DNA of 64,000 nt from Thermoplasmata archaeon (lineage in GTDB: Archaea; Thermoplasmatota; Thermoplasmata; Sysuiplasmatales; Sysuiplasmataceae): assembly GCA_021806165.1 (NCBI GenBank), contig JAJZXY010000006.1, positions 1 to 64,000 of the forward strand, in the 5' to 3' direction. Positions 59,534-64,000 of this stretch are shown here, one piece after another (position 1 is the first letter of the stretch; each line of letters opens with the position of its first letter). A program made the position numbers and the translations under genes. A model generated the notes under the pieces. It made no database searches, was not told the DNA's origin, and was given only the letters and a program-made list of their open reading frames with translations.

Positions 59534-60616
59534 ATGCCTGAACGCATAGTGCTGCACGTTGACCTCGACTGCTTCTACGCCCAGTGCGAGGAGCTCAGAA
59601 AGCCAGAGCTCAAGGGCAGGCCGGTGGCTGTGTGCATCTACTCAGGAAGGACAGAGGACAGCGGCGCTGTTTCCACTTCAAATTACGAGGCACGAAGACT
59701 TGGCATCAAGTCAGGCATGCCTATAGCGTTCGCCAAGAGGAACGCATCCGCAGACACGGCCTTCCTCAGGGCGGACCTTGAGCATTACGACATGGTCTCG
59801 ATGCGCATAATGGCACTGCTGCGGACATTCACTCCTGTCATGGAGCAGGCAAGCGTCGATGAGGCTTACCTGGACGTTACAGGCATTGCGCCGGGATATG
59901 GCGAAGCTACGGCGATTGGCCAGCGCATAAAGGAGACTCTGCTGGGCAATGAAAGTCTCACCTGCTCCATAGGAATTGGCCCCAACAAGCTTATTGCAAA
60001 GATGGCCGCAGGCGTTGACAAGCCCGACGGACTCACCGTCATAACACCTGACCTGATAGAGCCATTTCTCTCCCCAATGCCTGTTGGCCAGCTTTTCGGT
60101 GTTGGGAAGGTGACTGAGAAGAAGCTGAATGAGGAGGGCATCGAAACAATCGGGCAGCTGAGGGAGATGCCCCTTGCAGAGCTCGTAAAACGGTTCGGGC
60201 AGGGCATGGCTTCCTGGCTCTACGGTGCATCCAGGGGGATCGACGACACAGAGGTTGTCGAAAGGAAGAGGGAGCAGTACGGCAGGATTGTGACACTGAA
60301 GGAAGACACGAGGGACAGGGCAGTGCTGCTTGAGACCGCCAGGCAGCTCATGTCCGACGTGGTAGGAATGGCAAGGCAGGACGGCCAGGCATTCAAGACA
60401 GTCACATTCATAGGTATAATGGATGACCTGTCCACAAGGACAAAGAACAGGAGCCTGCCTGAGTTCGTCGACGATCTCGACTCATGCATGCGCGTGATGC
60501 CGCTGCTGGTGGATGAATTCCTCGGGGAGCACAGCAGGAACCTCAGACGGATGGGAGTCAAGGTGTCAAATCTGGGGGAGAGGAAGGGGCAGAAGATGCT
60601 GTCCGATTTCATGTGA
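59534..60616 (+). CDS. dinB: Y-family DNA polymerase IV (Dpo4/DinB)
   Basis: Translesion DNA polymerase of 360 residues. The catalytic carboxylates are in HVDLDCFYAQCEE and ASVDEAYLDVTG. YEARRLGIKSGMP and CSIGIGPNKLIAKMAAGVDKPDGLTVI are palm/finger blocks, and GVGKVTEKKLNEEGIETIGQL is the helix-hairpin-helix of the thumb. The last residues QKMLSDFM match a PCNA-binding (PIP) box. ATG 59534 starts the homology and fits a leaderless transcript. The next gene starts 13 bases on. Confidence 0.94.
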   Translation: MPERIVLHVDLDCFYAQCEELRKPELKGRPVAVCIYSGRTEDSGAVSTSNYEARRLGIKSGMPIAFAKRNASADTAFLRADLEHYDMVSMRIMALLRTFTPVMEQASVDEAYLDVTGIAPGYGEATAIGQRIKETLLGNESLTCSIGIGPNKLIAKMAAGVDKPDGLTVITPDLIEPFLSPMPVGQLFGVGKVTEKKLNEEGIETIGQLREMPLAELVKRFGQGMASWLYGASRGIDDTEVVERKREQYGRIVTLKEDTRDRAVLLETARQLMSDVVGMARQDGQAFKTVTFIGIMDDLSTRTKNRSLPEFVDDLDSCMRVMPLLVDEFLGEHSRNLRRMGVKVSNLGERKGQKMLSDFM

Positions 60617-60629
60617 GTGGTGAACGCGC

Positions 60630-61334
60630 TTGGTACAGTTTTTCTTTCCGCTCATTGCAGCACTCTCCTTCGGGCCTGCACTGCTCATGCTCTACTTCTC
60701 CCTCTCCAGGTACACGTGGCCAAAGGTGGAGAAGGCATACTTCGACGACAGGTGGATCTTCGGCCTACTTGCAGTCGGGATAATAGTTGGCGCGGTCTTT
60801 GTCTATTTTCAGGACGGTGCCCAGGCCTCGGGCGGCGGCGTGCTATTTGTCATCCTGTTCTCTGTAATACAGCAGCTGGTCGTACTCGTGGTGCTCAACT
60901 TTCCGCGCGTCAGGCTGAAGGGCGGAGGACGGTTCTACGGTTACTCCCTTGGCACATCGATAGCGGCAGGCATTGCGCTCGGCGAGTACGGAATAGTGTT
61001 CCGGGGCGGAAGTGCTTTCGATTACCCCACACTGGCAATACTCCTGGTCTATACATTTGGCCTCGAGCTCATGGGGGGAGCCACCGGCTCGGTTATAGGG
61101 CATTCAATCGAGACAGGCGATGCAGCCAGGGGGATGACCCTCTCTTCGGCCATGCTTGTTGTCTTCAATTTTCTCATGATACCTGTATTCAGCTTCAGGC
61201 CGTCAGCCCTGACATTTGCTTTCGACTCGGCGGCGCTCCTCCTCTCCGCCGTGGTTTATGCATGGGTTTACCGGGCAGTGCTGCCAGCCCCGTTCCCCTC
61301 TGCGAAGCCGGAGCGGAGGAAGAGGATAATGTAG
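60630..61334 (+). CDS. Polytopic membrane protein of unknown function
   Basis: A 234-residue protein with about seven hydrophobic segments and a basic tail (KPERRKRIM). Features worth noting are GFELMGGATGSVIGHSIETGDAARG-like glycine-rich loop near residue 150 and short charged loops. It is not recognised. Start is TTG 60630, with GAACGC rather than a clear ribosome site upstream; it follows dinB by 13 bases and may be co-transcribed. The stop TAG abuts the stop of the next, convergent gene. Confidence 0.7.
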   Translation: MVQFFFPLIAALSFGPALLMLYFSLSRYTWPKVEKAYFDDRWIFGLLAVGIIVGAVFVYFQDGAQASGGGVLFVILFSVIQQLVVLVVLNFPRVRLKGGGRFYGYSLGTSIAAGIALGEYGIVFRGGSAFDYPTLAILLVYTFGLELMGGATGSVIGHSIETGDAARGMTLSSAMLVVFNFLMIPVFSFRPSALTFAFDSAALLLSAVVYAWVYRAVLPAPFPSAKPERRKRIM

Positions 61335-61757
61335 TCAGACCACCCTGTAATTTCCACTTGTGGGGGAATAGAGGGCGCCCGCCTCAACAAGCCTGTCCAG
61401 CTTCCTGCCCGCCTCCTCCTCACCAATGCCGAGATAGGCACCGAACTCCTCCGCTCTGAAGCTTTCGTGTTCGGCGAGGAATCTCTCAACGCTCCTTCTT
61501 TCCACCCTCCCGGGCGCGCGCGCACGTGAGGCCCTCCTCACGCGCTCCCTGTTCTGCGGCTCTGAAGCAGACTGCGGTTTCATGCCCGCATTGAGTATGA
61601 ACAGAGCAGCCCTCGCCGCCTCTGCACTATCTCCATCGTAATGCCTGACCGCCTTTCTCAGATCTATTGTTTTCCCGCAGTGTGCGCATTTTGCCTTCTT
61701 CGACGCGGCGTCGGCAACTCTCCCGAAGCCGCACGCGGTGCACGCAACTACTATCAA
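61335..61757 (-). CDS. Zinc-ribbon plus winged-helix protein
   Basis: A 140-residue protein. The N-terminal 45 residues form a zinc ribbon (CTACGFGRVADAASKKAKCAHCGKTIDL) like DUF1922. A basic linker rich in arginine (RERVRRASRARAPGRVERR) follows. The last 55 residues look like a winged helix (RFLAEHESFRAEEFGAYLGIGEEEAGRKLDRLVEAGALY). Nucleic-acid binding is likely; a precise role is unknown. It is 12 bases downstream of pdaD and probably co-transcribed. Confidence 0.75.
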   Translation of the reverse strand: MIVVACTACGFGRVADAASKKAKCAHCGKTIDLRKAVRHYDGDSAEAARAALFILNAGMKPQSASEPQNRERVRRASRARAPGRVERRSVERFLAEHESFRAEEFGAYLGIGEEEAGRKLDRLVEAGALYSPTSGNYRVV

Positions 61758-61769
61758 CTGCCCTCCGGT

Positions 61770-62240
61770 CTACTCGAATGAAAATACGACGGACGCGAGG
61801 CACGCGCCATAGTGGTCAAGTGGAATGTCCAGCTCCTCGGTAACGTAATAGATTTTCTTGAATTTCATTCTTCTCAGCTTCGACATCTCGTCCATCTTCC
61901 ATTCGAGAATCTGGTTGAGGTTCTTCTTCGTACCGTACATGTGCCCCTCGGCGACATAGCCTCCCTCGCCGTCCGCCCTGAAGCCGTATGCAACACCTGC
62001 CGAAATTGTTTCACCCTCGCCGCCCCTCATCTGCGCGAGAACGCAGTGGGTTATCATGCCTCTGGGAAGCTCCTTCTTCTGCACCTTCTTGACGCCAACC
62101 GGGAGGACAGATGAGACAGATACCAGGTTCTGCTCGCCTATGCCTGCGAGGATGAGTGCCTGGTCGAAGGCATTCAGGTCCGAGACCTTGCTAATCGCCT
62201 TGCCTGATGTCACGAAGAACCGTGTCGGGACAGGAAACAT
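61770..62240 (-). CDS. pdaD: Pyruvoyl-dependent arginine decarboxylase
   Basis: Converts arginine to agmatine, the first step of archaeal polyamine synthesis. A 156-residue precursor that cleaves itself between Ser43 and Ser44 in LVSVSSVLPVG, the second serine becoming the pyruvoyl group. Other blocks are FFVTSGKAISKVSDLNAFDQAL and the C-terminal GACLASVVFSF. Similar enzymes can act as histidine decarboxylase, but PvlArgDC is the archaeal norm. Start is ATG 62240. Confidence 0.92.
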   Translation of the reverse strand: MFPVPTRFFVTSGKAISKVSDLNAFDQALILAGIGEQNLVSVSSVLPVGVKKVQKKELPRGMITHCVLAQMRGGEGETISAGVAYGFRADGEGGYVAEGHMYGTKKNLNQILEWKMDEMSKLRRMKFKKIYYVTEELDIPLDHYGACLASVVFSFE

Positions 62241-62297
62241 GAAACGTCCATTATCAAGCTGCCCTTAAGCCTTTGCCCGTTTCACAAAGCACACGTC

Positions 62298-62984
62298 TCA
62301 GACGGCAGTGTCTACGCCGAATCCGGGCATTCCCTCTATACCCAAGCTCTCAGGGCTGAAGTGGAAAGACTCCATGAACGAGTCAACAAAATCCTGCCTG
62401 AACCTGGCGGTATCCGCCTCCCTTCCGAGCAGCTTCTTCGCCGAGGTCATCGTGGAGGGGCTCATGCCGCAGGGGTTGATGTATGAAAAACCACCCAGGT
62501 CGTTGTTCAGGTTCACTGCAAGCCCGTGGAAGGTAACCCACCTCTTGACCGCAATTCCCAGCGACCCGATCTTCTTTCCACCGGTCCAAACGCCCACCGG
62601 GCTGACCCTTGCCTCAGCCTCCACCCCCTGCTTTTCAAGCGCGTAGACAGCGGACTCCAGAATCCTGAGGACAAGCGTCCTGACACCAACCCTGTTCTCC
62701 GATATGTTCATGACCGGATATGCGACGAACTGGCCTGGCGAATGGAAGGTCCCTTCACCCCCCCTCTCAATCTGATATGCCGGGACAGGAAGCTCAGGCA
62801 CCTCCCCCCTGAACCCCCTCCCGAATGTTATCACCGGGTAGTGTTCTGTCAGGATGAGTGCATCATAAATCTTCGACTGCTGTCTCAGGGAGAGTAGCCG
62901 TCTCTGGATGTCAAGGCAGGCCGCGTAGTCGGTGAGCCCAAGGTCAACAACTGCACACTTCCTTTCCGGAACATCCTGTTCCAC
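62298..62984 (-). CDS. lipB: Octanoyl-(acyl carrier) lipoyltransferase LipB
   Basis: Transfers an octanoyl group for lipoate synthesis on 2-oxoacid dehydrogenase or glycine-cleavage proteins. The protein has 228 residues. LTEHYPVITFGRG, the RGGEGTFHSPGQ block, the catalytic lysine in GGKKIGSLGIAVKRWVTFHGLAVNLN and the catalytic cysteine in YINPCGM are all present. GTG 62984 is the start given. It lies 25 bases downstream of lpdA in the same direction, fitting a shared role. Confidence 0.92.
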   Translation of the reverse strand: MEQDVPERKCAVVDLGLTDYAACLDIQRRLLSLRQQSKIYDALILTEHYPVITFGRGFRGEVPELPVPAYQIERGGEGTFHSPGQFVAYPVMNISENRVGVRTLVLRILESAVYALEKQGVEAEARVSPVGVWTGGKKIGSLGIAVKRWVTFHGLAVNLNNDLGGFSYINPCGMSPSTMTSAKKLLGREADTARFRQDFVDSFMESFHFSPESLGIEGMPGFGVDTAV

Positions 62985-63009
62985 CCCGCCGTACAGCTGT
63001 GCCAGACCA

Positions 63010-64000
63010 TCACCTCACAATGAAATGAGTTGCCCTCTTGTCCGCCGCCTCGGCAGCCTCCATGAACGCTTCTGGCAGCGTCGGGTGCGGGTGTATTGTA
63101 AGCGCTACGTCCTCCAGCGTTGCACCCATTTCAATCGCCAGGGCGGCCTCGCTGATTAGTTCGGATGCTTCCCTGCCCACAATCTGGCAGCCTATGACCG
63201 TCCCGTCATCCTTCCTTGCAACAACCCTGACGAACCCCTCCGTATCCCCCAGGGTAGTGGCCCTGCCCGATGCTGTGAACGGGAACTTGCCTGTCTTGAC
63301 TTCAATCCCCTCCTTCTCGGCCTCGGACTGTGTCATTCCGGCGGTCGCTATTTCGGGGTCTGTGAACACTGCATTTGGCATGACCCTCTGCTCCATGGCC
63401 GAGGGGAGGCCGGCAATGCACTCGGCAGCCACCTTCCCCATTGCTGTTGCCCTGTGCGCCAGGAATGGAGGCCCTGTCACATCGCCCACGGCGTATATCC
63501 ACGGCACATTCGTCCTGCACCTCTCGTCAACAATGACAAATCCCTTCCTGTCCACGGCCACTCCCTGCTTTTCCAGCCCGGTGGCTGCGGCCGACGACCT
63601 CTTGCCGACGCTCACCAGCACAAGCTCGCTTTCCACCTGCGCGGTTCCGTCAGGACCCCTGACAGTGGAACGCACGGTCTCCTCACCCTTCTCACACTCC
63701 ACCACAGTGGATGATGTCATGACCCTGATGCCAAGTGATTTCAGCCTGCGTTCGACAACCCTGAGCACGTCCTGCTCAATACCTGGCATCACCTGCGGCA
63801 TCATTTCCACGACTGTTACCTCTGTTCCCAGCTTCGCAAACGCAACCCCCATTTCCAGCCCAATGAATCCTCCACCGACAACAAGGAGGCTGGACGGGGT
63901 ATGCTCAATGGAAAGAAGGTCCCTGACGTCGAGTATCGACTTATGGTCGAATCTGATGGAGGGAAGTTCGATGAAGGATGAGCCAGTCGCCAGCACAACG
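63010..64000 (-). CDS. lpdA: Dihydrolipoamide dehydrogenase (C-terminal part; gene runs off the window)
   Basis: FAD-linked dehydrogenase that reoxidises lipoyl groups of 2-oxoacid complexes. The visible 330 residues include the end of the FAD domain (VVLATGSS), the NAD-binding domain (SLLVVGGGFIGLEMGVAFAKLG, VTVVEMMPQ), the second FAD contact IYAVGDVTGPPFLAHRA, and the dimer domain with the catalytic His-Glu pair (ALTIHPHPTLPEAFMEA). The redox-active CxxxxC lies upstream of the window edge and is not seen. The lipB gene follows. Confidence 0.93.
   Translation of the reverse strand, partial: VVLATGSSFIELPSIRFDHKSILDVRDLLSIEHTPSSLLVVGGGFIGLEMGVAFAKLGTEVTVVEMMPQVMPGIEQDVLRVVERRLKSLGIRVMTSSTVVECEKGEETVRSTVRGPDGTAQVESELVLVSVGKRSSAAATGLEKQGVAVDRKGFVIVDERCRTNVPWIYAVGDVTGPPFLAHRATAMGKVAAECIAGLPSAMEQRVMPNAVFTDPEIATAGMTQSEAEKEGIEVKTGKFPFTASGRATTLGDTEGFVRVVARKDDGTVIGCQIVGREASELISEAALAIEMGATLEDVALTIHPHPTLPEAFMEAAEAADKRATHFIVR

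Noticed and set aside
1-64000. CRISPR arrays, insertion sequences, prophage or restriction islands
   Set aside because: No direct-repeat arrays, transposases, integrases, terminal repeats or restriction enzymes were found on reading; the genes are mostly core metabolism and information processing.

Overview
The window is chromosomal DNA from an archaeon, most likely an uncultured member of the Thermoplasmatota. The archaeal markers are a class I CCA-adding enzyme, release factor aRF1, membrane LonB protease, Hel308 helicase, the KEOPS subunit Cgi121, D-aminoacyl-tRNA deacylase DtdA, archaeal UMP kinase, NMN adenylyltransferase NadM, pyruvoyl arginine decarboxylase, PurP and the HMG-CoA synthase/thiolase/DUF35 operon. 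Many genes have a TTTAA/TTTATA-like box A about 24-29 nt before the start codon and no Shine-Dalgarno, so they look leaderless; starts were moved to fit this. DNA is GC-rich and arginine is mostly AGG/CGC. The lineage call is inference, since there is no rRNA here. Several genes look bacterial in type (MetK, adenylate kinase, HutH/FtcD/FchA, MsrA, LipB, FixX), as in heterotrophic, probably oxygen-exposed Thermoplasmatota. No methanogenesis genes, CRISPR arrays, insertion sequences or prophage were seen.

Layout. 0-10 kb: the end of an unknown gene, a FixX-like ferredoxin with one cluster cysteine missing, an acetyltransferase whose 3' end runs into an intron-bearing tRNA-Ser, NAD synthetase, threonine dehydratase, adenosine-specific kinase, tRNA-Gln, a GNAT gene broken by an in-frame amber codon, bacterial-type MetK, a 14-helix MFS exporter and PurP. 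10-17 kb: a large PKD/CARDB surface protein, ArgS-aRF1, UMP kinase and DtdA. 17.8-21.1 kb: a tight operon of ArsR-type regulator, small membrane protein, 42-residue protein, bactofilin-like beta-repeat protein and ABC-2 exporter. 21-27 kb: a MoaD-like protein with a beta-propeller, a nitrate/sulfonate-type ABC importer with fused permeases, and CCA transferase. 27.6-35.7 kb: a tiny leaderless ORF with a terminator, a PfkB kinase, a molybdopterin oxidoreductase, two RecA-fold ATPases, and divergently a 1465-residue repeat protein ending in a RING-like zinc finger and preceded by an 8-codon leader ORF. 35.7-47 kb: formimino-group enzymes, Mrp, Cgi121-Hel308, LonB, NadM-PncC and a CLC channel. 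47-54.4 kb: formamidase, histidine ammonia-lyase, the regulated mevalonate entry operon and MsrA. 54.4-64 kb: tRNA-Pro, GNAT, a decayed SnoaL/DUF4440-like gene, a CoxG-like protein, a GlpA-like dehydrogenase, Adk, a site-2 protease, Dpo4-type polymerase, PdaD, LipB and a partial dihydrolipoamide dehydrogenase.

How the genes fit together. HutH, FtcD and FchA, with formamidase, describe much of a histidine-to-glutamate route that returns one carbon to a folate-type carrier. NadM, PncC and NadE cover the end of NAD synthesis. LipB and Lpd serve lipoate-dependent 2-oxoacid complexes, and FixX serves electron transfer to quinone. HMG-CoA synthase, thiolase and DUF35 feed mevalonate for archaeal lipids. 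The best candidates for undescribed biology are the ArsR/bactofilin-like/ABC operon and the RecA-fold ATPase/giant repeat protein locus.
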